From: Monoraphidium neglectum
Lineage: Eukaryota; Chlorophyta; Chlorophyceae; Sphaeropleales; Selenastraceae
Assembly (NCBI RefSeq): GCF_000611645.1
Contig: NW_014013509.1
Coordinates: 1 to 41,292, forward strand
Length of the DNA: 41,292 nucleotides
Direction of reading: 5' to 3'
Below the pieces are notes generated by a model. That model was not told the DNA's origin and ran no database searches. It saw only the letters and a program-made list of their open reading frames with translations. Position numbers and translations under genes: made by a program. Shown here in pieces: positions 21,740 through 32,856 of this stretch (position 1 is the stretch's first letter; the number at the start of each line of letters is the position of its first letter).

Positions 21740-23990
21740 TCAAGTGGATGGCTGCGTCTGGGTCCGAGTCTGCTGCTGCTGCTGCTGCTGCCCGCTCGAG
21801 CTGCCAAGCGCCAGTGCGCCCGCTCCCGGCCCGCTGCCTGCAGCCCCCACCGCCGCTGGTTCCAACACAACTGCACCCCCGACAGCGGATGATGTCACCG
21901 ATGCCACCTGGCTTGCAGCCGTCGCCCCCGCTGCCCCCGCCAGCCCCCCAACGCACGGGCACAGCCGGCGCATGTGCTGCTGGCTCGACGAACAGCTAAA
22001 CCCCGCAGACGCCGCGCCCGGCGTTGCCGCCGCCGCGTCCGCTGCCGCCGCCGCCGCCGCCGAAAGACTGCGCGCCTGCCCGCCAGCCCCGCGGCCGGCG
22101 ACGCAGAGCGCCGGCCGGTCGGCTTTTGGCGCATCGCCATCTGCATAGTACGGCATCACCCCCACCCGGGGCTCCTCCACGCAGCCCGCCTCGCAGGCCG
22201 CGCTCTCCCGCAGCCGGTCGCAGCTGTCCAGCAGGGCCAAGTGGCGCGGGGAGCACGCGCGGCCGTGGCGCTCGCAGGTGGCGTCGCAGGACGACCCCGG
22301 AGCGCCCAGCGCGACAGCCACGCCCGCCAGGGCGCCCGGCGGTAGCGGCGGTGACAGCTGCAGGCACGGAGGGGGCGGGAAGGGGGGACAGTCGGGGCCG
22401 AAGGGCGTCGGGGCCGGGCGGCCGTACGGGGTTCTGCTTGCGCTGCAGCGCCGGCTCTCTCCAGTATGGCTCCAACGCCTCTCCAACGCCTCTCCCGTGC
22501 CCCCATGCCGCACACGCTCCCCACACCCAGACAGCCCCGCCGGCGCTACCCCTGAGCCCCGCCACCCTGGGCCCTGCTGGCGCCCGCGCACCCACCATCG
22601 GCTTCCCGAGCTTGGAGAAGCAGTGGTGGCGCGGCGAGATGTAAGCGTTCTCGTGGGCGGTCGAGTAGCGGTGCGTGCGGCAGACGGCGGCGCACAGCTC
22701 AAACTCGGATTGCCACGTGCCAGAGGCCTTCTTGCCCGGCACGCGGAAGACCTGCGGGCGAGGGTCGCCGCGGTGTAAGGCACACATGCTGGTGGGTGGC
22801 AACCACACTGCATGAGGAGCTTTGCATTGGGACACAAATGGGATGCCGGCACTCGAAAACCACGTTGAAACACGCTAATGCGTACTTTTTGACACACAGC
22901 ACGTGGTGGTGTTGCTGAAGCCAAGCGCCAGCTGCTGCAGCACCCGCTCCACCCCTCCCCACACGCAAGATGCGTGGCGGCGGCGCGCGCCTCCCACCTC
23001 TGGCAGCCTCTCCTTGGCGCCGTGGCCGGGCTCGAGGCAGCACGAGACGCAGGACTCGTAGCCCGCGCAGCAGCGGTCCCGCAGGTCGCACCTGCTCACA
23101 GCGTGCCGAGGTGGCGCGGGAATCGTAAGCTCAAACCTCTTTCTTGACAGTATCATCAAATAACGACGGGCTACCATATCACAAAATCTAGTTGTACGGT
23201 GTGAGAAGGACCCGCATCGCTCGAGCAACAACCCACGGCGGGTGCTGCGCCTCTACCCTTCCCTCCAGCACCATCGCCCCGCTCACGTGCCGCAGGAGTG
23301 CTTAGCGCCAGTACGGCAGCAGCCTGTTTTGTGGTTGAGGTCCGACGCCTTGCACAGCAAGCCGCGGTCATCGGTAAACTCGTGGCTGCACGCGGGCAGT
23401 TGAACGGGCAGCCCAAAGGGGATGTTGGGCGGCAGGAAGGGTCAAGCTGTTGACGAGTTGCGTGTCGTGTACGCGGGTTGCGTGAACATCCAAGGCAGTG
23501 AGCGCCAGACGCCGTGCAGGCGAGGTTACGCCGCATCAGTGAAGGTATGAGGGGCAGGGCGTGTTGGCGCATGGCGCGGCCGCCCGCTACGCTCGGGGTT
23601 CTCACGGCCCAAGGAGCGTGTTGCGGCACGTCAACCCCAGGCTGCCTCCCGGCAGAGGCCTGCACGCGCAGGGGCGGCGAGCCAACGAGAGATGTGTGTG
23701 CAGGGTTGCTGCTCTTGGGGCTGCCGCAGTGCAAGCGCGCTTTTCACCTGGCGCAAGCACGCTGCCACGGCGCAGCTGCAGTGGACGAGGGATGGCGACG
23801 GAGGGCTGGGCTGTTGCCTGCCATCGCACACAGCGCCTGGAACCACTGCCAGCCGCTTCCATATGCATGATCGCATGCAGTCTCACCTCAGCAGCAAGCG
23901 CCTGCCGTGCTCGGACTGTGCCGCCTGCGCTGCGGCAAGCAGCAGCAGCAGCACGAGCACCGGCCCGCGCTGCGCCCTCGGCACTACCAT
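21740..23990 (-). CDS. SPRING (C12orf49/UPF0454)-type protein with MGAT5-tail-like domain
   Basis: Exons 23990-23887, 23385-23287, 23091-22998, 22751-22596 and 22357-21740 join in phase to 356 residues. Residues 1-26 are a hydrophobic signal or anchor (VLVLLLLLAAAQA). Residues 35-151 match the animal SPRING1 Cys framework: DDRGLLCKASDL, GCC, then RCCAGYESCVSCCLEP, then FELCAAVCRTHRYSTAHENA and HHCF. In animals SPRING1 is a Golgi protein needed for SREBP activation by S1P. After a Pro-rich joint, residues from about 170 read SSCDATCERHGRACSPRH, two further Cys, and near the end GFSCSSSQQHMRRLCPC. This Cys pattern resembles the C-terminal tail of N-acetylglucosaminyltransferase V (MGAT5). The last 60 residues are Ala/Gly/Gln-rich. 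The glycosyltransferase catalytic domain is absent. Role in the alga is inferred only as a secretory-pathway membrane or lumenal protein. Confidence 0.85.
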
Positions 23991-24473
23991 GCCGGAACGT
24001 CGCTGCTTCCCGCAGCCCGCAGTAAAACAAGGTTTGTTTGTCGAAGCTGTACAAGACTCTACAGTGGTTGTCGAGGCCCGCCCGCGTCTCACTGGGACGC
24101 TCCTGACCTTCACGGGCTCATATGCAGCCACAACTTCCCACAAAATAATACTGTAGCGACTGGGTGAGATTCTCAACCAACGAATCCTCACAAAAAATCG
24201 CCCCTGATGTGTAGACACGGGCAGGCGGAGCATTCAACCAGCAGGACGCACGGCACAGACCGGCCTTTTGGGAAGAGAGTCTTGCCGTGAACACGAGATA
24301 ACTATCAAATAACCTGCACATATCATATGTTGCGTACTGCAGCAATTTTTTGAAGCTTCAATTTTCTCCGCCTCATCTCGTGTGGGTGGTGGGCACAAAG
24401 CTACATAAAAGAAAGGTGAATAATCTGAAATAGATTCCACCGACACCTTGACAATCGGTGGTGCTGGCGGCCC
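23991..24473. other. Divergent promoter region, SPRING-like gene / RF1
   Basis: 483 bases between two divergent genes, so both promoters must fit here. On the plus strand ACATAAAAG near 24403-24411 is a weak TATA-like site about 63 bases before ATG 24474. The region is AT-richer than its flanks. Confidence 0.45.
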
Positions 24474-27400
24474 TTGAGGCACCAGGGCGTGATACACCGG
24501 GAATGGCGAAGGCAATTGTCCAGAGCAATGCGCAAAGCGCGTACTTGTAACGCGCATCATTCTCAATCCCGCGCAGTAGCCTTCATGCGGTTTGTGCGCA
24601 CCACAGCGGGGCGCGATGCTGCGCGTGGCTGCTGCAACGGCGCGCGCACCTTGCATGCCGCCCCAGCGGCACAGCGGCGCGGGTGGCGCCAGGTGGTGCA
24701 CGCTATTGAGCCTTACATGGTAGACAAGCTGAAGGCTGCAGAGATGACGTTTAAGGAGCTGCAGCTGCGCATGGCTGATCCTGAAGTGGCGGCCAGCAAC
24801 GACGAGTTCCAGAAGGTGAGGGCAGACTTGCCATGGCAGGAGTGCAGTGGGCTTGGAAGCGCTGGCGCCGTTTGCAAGACTGCGCGCCCCGCTTGCAGCT
24901 GAGCAAACGCACGGGTGCCACATCAGCCGTCTACTGCACGGACTAGCTCGGACCCTCATTCCCAGACTTGCAGGCGCGCCTGCCGACCCCCGAGCAAACC
25001 AGCAGCGCATCTGAAAGTCATCCTTGGGCGGTGCGCCCCACACGCATCGTGCTAGAACGCATTCAGCGGTAAGCTCCACCCACTAACGCGCCCCGCAGGT
25101 CGCAAAGGCGGCCGCCGAGCTGGAGGGCACTGTCAACGCGTACCGCGCCCACCAGGAAGCTGAGCGGCAGCTGGGCGAGGCGCAGCGCTACCTGAAGGAG
25201 GAGGCGGCCTCAGACCCTGACATGGCCGAGTTTGCGCGCGAGGAGATCTCGGAGCTGCAGGGGCAGATCAGGGATCTCGAGAAGCAGCTGAGCCTGCTGC
25301 TGCTGCCGCGGGACCCCCTGGATGACAAGGATATCATGCTGGAGATCAGGTGGGCGTGTTTCAGTGCGATTTTTTTGGATAGAAGATTGCAAATTGCGTC
25401 GGATGGTACTTGCTGGGAGTGCAAGGCTCAAATCGTTGGCAGGCTGTTTCTCCAGACATGCCTGCAACACGGGCGGTTGGTGGGGGTGCCACCGCTGTGC
25501 GGCACGAGCGCATGTTGTCCCTGTCCCGGACACGGTCGGGGCATGCAAAGTTTGAGCTGTGCCCAAGCTTAGCTGTAGAGTTGCGGGTTTGGCATGCGCC
25601 ACGCCTGTGCTCGGGGCCCGTGCGCCAGTTCCAAGGCCGTGACTGCAGTGCCCAGCTTGACCCCCCGCCCCGCCACCGCACGCGACGCTGCCGCGGCGCA
25701 GGGCCGGCGCAGGCGGCGATGAGGCGGGTATCTGGGCGGGTGATCTGACGCGGATGTACCAGCGATACGCGCAGTCGCAGGTGCGTGGTGTGAGAGCAGT
25801 TTGCAGGCTGTGGGTGAGGGTTTGGGGAAGGCATTCGCAAGGCAGCTGCGAAGGCGGGGTTTTCAGGACCGTCTGTGACAGCGGGAACGAGGAACTTGCA
25901 AACTGGCCAGCGTCCACGGCGGCGCGGCAGGGGTATGAGGACGCCCTCGCCTGCCGCAGCCGTGCGGCTGCCGCTCAGGGGTGGGGCGAACCAGCAGCAG
26001 CTGCCATTTAGGAGGCGGCGTCCTCCCCGAGCGTCAACGCGCTTGCGGGCCCTGGTAACTCGGTACCAGCACACGTTTTTGACCTGCTTGTTCTCCCCAC
26101 CCGCTCAGGGGTGGAAGGCGTCGATGATCAGCAGCACTGTGGCGGAGGCCGGCGGCTACAAGGAGGTCATCCTGCAGGCACGCATAAGTTTTGGCCTGGG
26201 GGTGGGCCAGGGTGGGAACGGGGGTCGGCAGTGTGCCCGTGCATGCGTGGGCGCGTGTGTGAGACGTCTTGCCTGGCGCCGCAAGGCCTGCAGCGAAGCG
26301 GGCACGGCAGCTGCTGCTGCGCTATGGCTTGGAATTGGACGAAGCCGCCAGGCCAGCCGCTGGGACGCCTGCTTGCAAGCCCCGCGGCCAGGGCTGTTCG
26401 TTAGGAACTGCGCGTCCCTGAAGCGGAGCGTGCACGGCCCTCAACCTGAAACCTTCCCACCCGACGCCATTGTCCACTCACAACCCTCCCTCCTCGGGCC
26501 ACCCTGGCAGCACCATGACCCGCCATCGCCACCGCAATCACCCCTGCCACCACCCACCCCCAGGTCAAGGGGGACAGCGTGTTCAGCAAGCTCAAGTGGG
26601 AGGCCGGGGTGCACCGCGTGCAGCGCGTGCCGGCGACAGAGGCGGCGGGCCGCGTGCACACCAGCACGGCCACGGTGGCGATCATGCCCGAGGTGGGTGG
26701 CACGGGTGCGGGCATTCATTTGTGCGGACGAGCGTGCATTGTGCGGGGGTTGTTTTGGGGTTTACCGTATTCCCCCATTGGGTGCTGCGGGGTGCATTTT
26801 TCTGTGCAGCCATCAGCATCCCGACATCCGCCACCTGCAAACCCTCGAACGATCGACCCCCCATCGCCGCAGGTTGACGATGTGGATGTGACCCTGGACA
26901 TGCGGGACGTGGAAATCAAATTTGCGCGGTGGGTGGCGGCAGGGGAAGCTGTGCACCGCTTCCCGTCCTCTTGGAGGCCCACCATTGCATGCAGGGGCCA
27001 GCCACGCAAGCCTGGATAGCGGCTAGCGCTACTTTCAGGGGCGCGCTTTAATTACAGGGACCAGCGCTGATTTCTTGCCCGTGGGTGGCGCGCTGAGGCG
27101 CGCAGGGAACGCGTCCCTCTTGCCCTCAGACGCATCAGCTGCTGCCCAGCGTTCTGTGCAAAATCGACGCCCCCTGGTCCCTGCTGCCTTTGGTCGTTCC
27201 CTCACAAGTGCCCTCTCACCGGCCCGGGGTCCCGCTGCTCATTTGCAGCGCGTCCGGCGCGGGCGGCCAGAACGTGAATAAGGTGGAGACCGCGGTCGAC
27301 CTCGTCCACAAGCCGACCGGCCTGAGGATCTTCTGCCAGGAGGAGCGCACCCAGGCGGCCAACAAGGAGCGCGCGTTCCAGATCCTGAGGGCGCGCCTGT

Positions 27401-28344
27401 TCGAGGCCGAGCTGCAGCGGCAGCAGGAGGAGATCCGGGCCAAGCGCATGAGCCAGGTGGGGCGGCGGGGCTGCGGTGCCCTGACCCTTGGGCTGCGGCG
27501 GTTGTGCCCAGAGCTGTTTGCGTCGGCAGTGGTGGTTGAGCCCTGGATTTGGGCTTCAAGCATTCTGGCGGAGGGAGGGGCTGCCGGGCTTCCGACCTTG
27601 TCCTTGCCCTCGGAGCTGTGGCGCACACTGGGGGCGTACAGCATTGCTTCAGCAGCTGGCCCCCTCTTTGACTCCACCGGCTGCATTGGATACGACAGTC
27701 AACCTTGTTTTGCGACTTGCAACCCTTTCCCCCCCAAAACCCTTCATGTTTTCAGGTCGGCACGGGTGACCGCAGCGAGAAGATCAAAACATACAACTAC
27801 AAGGACGGCCGCTGCAGCGACCACCGCCTCAAAATGAACTTTGAGCTCAACAAGGTGCGGCGCCTGCTGACAGGGCTCTGCAACAGGGAGGATTCGGCGT
27901 AGCGTCATGCCCCCATTGCGTCCAGAACCTGAAAACTTCGCACCGGACAAGCTGCACGCGCCCTCGTCGTCCGTTTTCCTTGCAACTGCGCGCGCTGGGC
28001 GCACGCCCCCATTCCAGTTGATGTGCAATCATCAACTGCACCTGCTTATCTTCAACAATGCACACACCCACTCGCGCACGTACATGGAAGGCGCGCAAAC
28101 GCACACGCGTGCACGCACGCACGCACGCACGCACGCATGCATGCATGCACGCACACGCACGCACACACACACACACGCACACACTTTACCAAGCCTTCTC
28201 TCACACCCGCGTCACTCGCAACCACCACATTTTACCCACCACCAGACCCTTGATGGCGAGATCGAGGACCACATCCAGGCCATGATCAGCCTGGACCAGC
28301 AGGAGCGCATGAAGGAGCTGGCAAACGAGATGGCCATGGCCTGA
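24474..28344 (+). CDS. Organellar peptide chain release factor 1
   Basis: Releases the finished chain at UAA and UAG stops on bacterial-type ribosomes of the chloroplast or mitochondrion. Nine exons (24474-24815, 25099-25349, 25702-25780, 26109-26177, 26564-26692, 26873-26928, 27249-27456, 27756-27854, 28246-28344) join in phase to 443 residues. The N-terminal 80 or so are Arg/Ala-rich, as in transit peptides; ATG 24528 or 24585 could be the true start. Key marks: [15 protein letters not shown]; the stop-codon-reading tripeptide PAT at about 270-272 in [11 protein letters not shown], which marks RF1 and not RF2; the catalytic GGQ at about 314-316 in [11 protein letters not shown]; and [13 protein letters not shown]. 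Intron 4 has a GC donor at 26178 (see findings). Plastid RF1 (the APG3 type of Arabidopsis) is the likelier class, but the target organelle cannot be read with certainty. Confidence 0.94.
28099..28184 (+). repeat. 86-bp alternating CA/GCAC tract, RF1 intron 8
   Basis: Unbroken alternating purine-pyrimidine run built of (GCAC)n, GCAT and CA units, ending about 60 bases before the last RF1 exon. Confidence 0.9.
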
Positions 28345-29430
28345 ACCTGCCCGGCCACGTGGTGCACGCAGCATGCCAGACGCGTCGTTTCTGATTTTGT
28401 TAATAGCGGGCCGCCTCGTGCGCGAGTGCGAGGGCCCGCCGCTGCCGCGGCTTTGTTCTGAGGGTGTTGCTTTTGGTGCGCTGGGCTCGTGCACTGCGCG
28501 CTTTTGTTGTTGCGGTTTTCGCGTCGTCTTGTGTCTTGCTTATTCACCAAAGCTCAATTGCTAGCAAGTGTTGGGCCCATCTCCACCTCTCACACGCATT
28601 TCAGTGCGCATTGAGTACAAGCAAAGAGAAGAGTAACCTTGACTCACGACGCAGGGGCAGCGTCTCTGTGAAAGACTGAACGATGTGGATTGGTAATTCA
28701 GTAGGCTGCTTCTTGCAAGCTGAAAAGGCGATGATAATTGAACAGGCATCTGTCACGTATTTGCAGCGCCAGCCATGCAATGCAGGCCACTTTGGCAATC
28801 TTAGATCTCTGATAGGGATTAGGAGCTCGCAAGCTGGGCGCAGGCCGTGGGGGACCCTGGCTCATGCGAGTGGGTGTACTGGGCTACAACCACACAGTAT
28901 TGGGTCGGACGCGCCCTGTTGGCTGGTCCTTGTACAACCAATTGATCAAGGGCGTTGTCATGGTGAACTTTATCGTGCGAGGGTGTGCGGCGCAGCACAT
29001 ACAGGTCAGCTAGAAAGAATCGCGCAATGGGAAGCCATGGTGGACAGCCAGGGCACCAGCTGTGAACCTCCCCAGCAAGCCAGCCAGGCGCAGCCAGCCC
29101 AAGTGCACGCGCGTGATTCACACTCCATTCGACTTCCACGCCGTGGGAGTATGCGCGATGAGATTCCAACCCTATTTGCACAACTGATGCAGTGCCAGGA
29201 CGACAATCATCATCACAACCGCGTGTGATGTGACGTCGCCCAACCTCCCACTGATCAGCGGCGCTGCGCCCTGGCCCTCTGAGCGCCGTACCGTCGGGAT
29301 GCTGCACCTCCAGGGGCGTATCATGCCTTGTGCCCAGGTCCATACCAGTTTCACAGACATCCATAGGATTGCGGTGTGATCGACGGATTTATATGAATAG
29401 ACGCAAGCGATCTGGCCGAGATCACCCGCC
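28345..29430. other. Intergenic region, RF1 / p31comet
   Basis: About 1.1 kb between two plus-strand genes. It has open frames of 181 codons on both strands, overlapping each other and without recognisable motifs, so I read it as RF1 3' UTR plus the p31comet promoter. TTATATGAA near 29388 is a weak TATA-like site close to the ATG. Confidence 0.4.
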
Positions 29431-31396
29431 ATGTCGAAGCATGCGGCACGACCCGAGCCTAGCATATATGATGTCCATGCAGACCTGGGTGTTCCTGCCT
29501 CAGAGCCTGTTGTGCTCGCCCTACTGGGGGACTTGCTCAAACACCTGCAATACTCTCGTGGGCAGTGCTACCAGCTTGTGGATCGAGTACAGTCGCTTTA
29601 CAAGGCACGAACAGGATAATTGACGCATCACTGCGAGCTTGCTGTCGTCCCAGGTGCCACGCGTCGCGGCAGCTGGCGGGAAAGCTGCTGCAGCTGTCGA
29701 CGCGCACTCAAAATGATGATTTGTGAAGTGCGTCGGTGTGGCACGGGGTGGTTGAACATCGTCACACGCACCACTATCTGGTTTTGCAGGCAGCAGTTGC
29801 AGCGCAGGCGGACAGCAAGCGCAAGCGGTCGTCCAGCCAGATGCGACGCGTGTCCAAGGTGAGCTTGCGCGCTGGGCCCCTACAGGACGGCTTCCGCTGC
29901 CGCGACAACAAACACGCCCCCGACGCCAAACGCATGCGGCGCACCACTCCTCCGCAATACCCAATGCCATTCAATCCTTTCCCATCCGCAATTGAATTCA
30001 CAACAGTACCTGCAGCAGCTCTCCTGCCAGCTCGACGCCCTCAAGGCGCTGCCGCTCAGCACCCTGGTGCAGCTGCGCGCGCCGGTCGTGGTGCTGCTGG
30101 GGCCCTCAACGCTGCGGCCCAAGGAGGTCTACGCCGTGCGGTTCGTGGCGCCAGGCAGCGGCGGCGGGGCCCAGCAAGGTGCGTGCGCAGCATTGTGTTG
30201 GGGTTCACCACGCTCAGCAATGCGGCGAGTGCGGGTCTCAACAGACACATCATCCCCTGGCAGAAAGCGCGGGCCATGTTGTGCAGGGTATGTGCTGGAC
30301 TTAGCGGCACGTCCGAGGGCCCAGCTAACAGCTGGCAGCATCGCCTCTCTGCAAAGATCCTTGCTGCTGCGCGGTGCGCAGGGTGCCAACATTCGGCTGA
30401 GCAGCAGCAGGCGCCTGGGCCGAGCGCCAAGGAGCTGGCGTCTGCGGGCAAACGGCTGCTGCGAGCGCTCATCGTGCAGGGCGGCGCAATAGAGGAGTGG
30501 ACGAATGTGGCAGGTGGGCCTGGGCCATCGGACGGGCCGCCGTGTGCTGCTCGCAGCCGCAGAATGTTGTCGTAGGAGACATGGCCCACAGCACGTGTTG
30601 TGTGGTGCGCGCCAGCAGCAAACAACGCTTTGCCTGCCCTTCGCAAGCCTTGATGCGGCCCATTTCTCAAAACAAAATATTCACGCGCCTCGTGTTCGTA
30701 CTTCGCCCGACACTCCCCCCACTCCACACCTCCCCAGCTGCCACCAAGATGTTCATCATGGTTCAGGCCCCCGCCTCCCAGGCCCCGCCAGCTGGCTTCC
30801 TGCCGCGGCGGGGCTTTTCCCTCAACTTGCGCAAGGCCTTCCAAGTGGGCACGGGCGGAGCCTGGCCCGACAGGCATTGTCAGTCCGCTGCTGAGCTTGA
30901 GGTGCCATGCCTGTGTGCGACGTCCTGACGTGGCTACGCAAGGTTGGATTGGCTGCAGCTTGTCTCCAATCCAGTCTCTGCCTGGGGTTGCGGCGCTTGA
31001 AGCAATCCGTTATTCCTCGAATCTTTGCACCTTCAGGTCAACATTGAGGTGCAGCTCGCGACAGGGGAGTGGCCTGAGCCGGCAGCGGCATCCAAGCAGC
31101 AGCAGAAGCCGCAGCAGCACACGCCCCAGCAGCAGCGGCAGCAAGGGCCGTCGCAGCTGTCTCTGGAAGAGCAGCTTGAGGTGTCTATGCAGCTGTGCGA
31201 CTCTGCATCAGACTCAGATGATGACCAACAGCGACGGCGGCAGCGCAAGGACCACTACCAGCAGCAGCAGCAGCAGCAGCAGCAAGGCGCTGATGATGTT
31301 GGTGGTGGCGGCACAGACACGGAGAACGGCGACGGGCTCTTGTGGCTGCAGTGCGTGCACGCGGTCAAGGGCATGCGCCAAACGGAGCAAGCGTGA
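29431..31396 (+). CDS. p31comet (MAD2L1-binding protein), spindle checkpoint silencer
   Basis: Binds closed MAD2 and, with the TRIP13/PCH2 ATPase, turns HORMA proteins back to the open form, which silences the spindle checkpoint; in plants it also acts in meiosis. Exons 29431-29604, 29790-29858, 30007-30178, 30382-30513, 30738-30844 and 31037-31396 join in phase to 337 residues. Matches to animal p31comet: LLGDLLKHLQYSRGQCYQL at residues 30-50; PVVVLLGPSTLRPKEVYAV, the counterpart of ILLGGNALSPKE; RLLRALIVQG; KMFIMVQAP; LNLRKAFQVNIEV; and LWLQCVHAVKGMRQ at the end, like WFQAPVTFKGFRE. Between the last two lies an unusual Gln-rich, acidic insert of about 80 residues with a run of nine Gln. Intron 1 has a GC donor at 29605. 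A TGTAA signal follows the stop by about 245 bases. Confidence 0.85.
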
Positions 31397-31639
31397 ACGC
31401 AGTCAGATTTCCTCATCCAGCAATGCACTGTTGACGGTCTCATGTATCATGGCAAGTATTGGCTGCATTTCGCAGGAGCGCAACACTAGGGGTTTTGCGT
31501 GACCGTGGATGTGTACGCAACGTCGCAAGCACAGGTTCGGCAGGAGTGGACTGGCCTCGCTGAAACGCGGTGACCATTTTCTGATGATGTGTGATCAGAG
31601 TATCAATTTTTGACCCGGCCGCAAAGGCGGTGTATACAA

Positions 31640-31644
31640 TGTAA
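31640..31644 (+). terminator. TGTAA poly(A) signal of p31comet
   Basis: TGTAA on the plus strand about 245 bases after the p31comet stop; the first such motif I see there. Confidence 0.45.
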
Positions 31645-32297
31645 CCCCCGATGCTCATGCGACTGATCATTGACCGCAGCGAGGATCGATTTGTTGACTG
31701 CACCTTGCTCGCGGGCAGAGTATCACAACAGCCCAAACGTGCCCAGCCTCAGAACACTGCACTCAAAAACAGGGACAATAAACACGTGGTTCGGCAGGTG
31801 CTCCTCACAAGACAGGCTATGTTTGCTCAAGTACGAGGAATTGTCTGGGCCACAGCTGCCAGGCACACAACGCGCGCAGCAGCCAGGCTCACAGCAACCA
31901 AGGAAAAGGCAAGCCAAGGGCGGCTGCTGATGCAACAACGGCCACGGGCAACTCAGTGTTGCGCTGCATTGCGCTGCACCAGGAATGTACTTGATAGGGG
32001 GGTTAGGATTTACCAAAACCTAAGTGCCTGGTTCATTTGCCACCTGGCTTGGAGGTTTGCAGAACTCAAATCGTTCCGACTGGAGCCACAGCTATGACCC
32101 CACAGCAGTGCATTGGCAACTGCTCGCAGCTGACAGGGCGCCGCCTCCTCTGCATCCTGCATGGCGTGCCCGCCTGCAATCTCACGCACATCTGCACCCC
32201 AAACATGAGGCATGCAAGCCAGGTGCCCCCCAAATCATGTTCATATGTGATCGGATAATCGTGGGCAGGGAGCACGACCTTAGCACATGCACCTGGT

Positions 32298-32792
32298 GTG
32301 GGACACAGCTATGCCCCACACCAAGAGCAAACCTGCAAGCGCGAGGCTCGGCAGGCACGCCACGCCCTGGCACGCAGCATGGCCGTTGAGCAGGACAGAT
32401 GCAGGCGTGCCAAAGGGGCCTGGCTCACGGCCGGCCGGCAGAACCGCCTCATCTTTGGGTACGTACCTGGTGTTGTTGCGCTTGACAGGCGCCTGGTTCA
32501 GCAGGCACAGGTCTCAGCACAACCCATGAAACCTCACAAAATGGGGCGAAGCCGGCGGGTGCTCAGCTACAGCTGCCCATGCTGCCTCTTGCTGCGGCTG
32601 TTCGTCCATTACTGTGTGCAAGGGGGTGTACGCATACTTGCAACTGCCGACCAGCTGCTGGGCGCCTCTGAATGGTACAATGAACCATCAGTAATCATGC
32701 ATCCCCTCTTCCGTGCATGCAAAGGCTTGGAAGATGGTCACTTGGTCACAAGAATGCTAAAGCGAGTTGATGCAATGGGCTTCACTGCATAG
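32298..32792 (+). other. Possible small coding region, 164 codons, unrecognised
   Basis: An open frame from ATG 32298 to the stop at 32792. Its second half (from GVRILATADQLLG to the end) has an even, soluble amino-acid mix unlike the Ala/Arg shadows elsewhere. Codons are more A/T-ended than in the identified genes. No family is recognised and no splice pattern supports it, so it may be chance, a remnant, or a foreign insert. Confidence 0.2.
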
Positions 32793-32856
32793 CCAATGAT
32801 CAGCACAACACCCAAACAGCCGACGCCTGTTAATCATAGCGCGGTCTTGCAAGCCC

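Larger units (their letters stand above)
31397..32856. other. Convergent intergenic region after p31comet
   Basis: About 1.5 kb between the 3' ends of p31comet and the Gln-rich gene. It should hold both 3' UTRs. The rest is unassigned apart from the possible small ORF at 32298-32792. Confidence 0.4.

Noticed and set aside
27855..27902. RF1 reading through intron 8 to a nearby stop
   Set aside because: The family needs the segment coded by the exon at 28246 ([12 protein letters not shown]). Read-through loses it, so the spliced form is taken as the real one; retention could still be a minor event.
28683..29364. Two overlapping 181-codon frames on opposite strands
   Set aside because: Neither shows a motif, low-complexity gene signature or splice pattern; they overlap each other and sit where UTR and promoter are expected.
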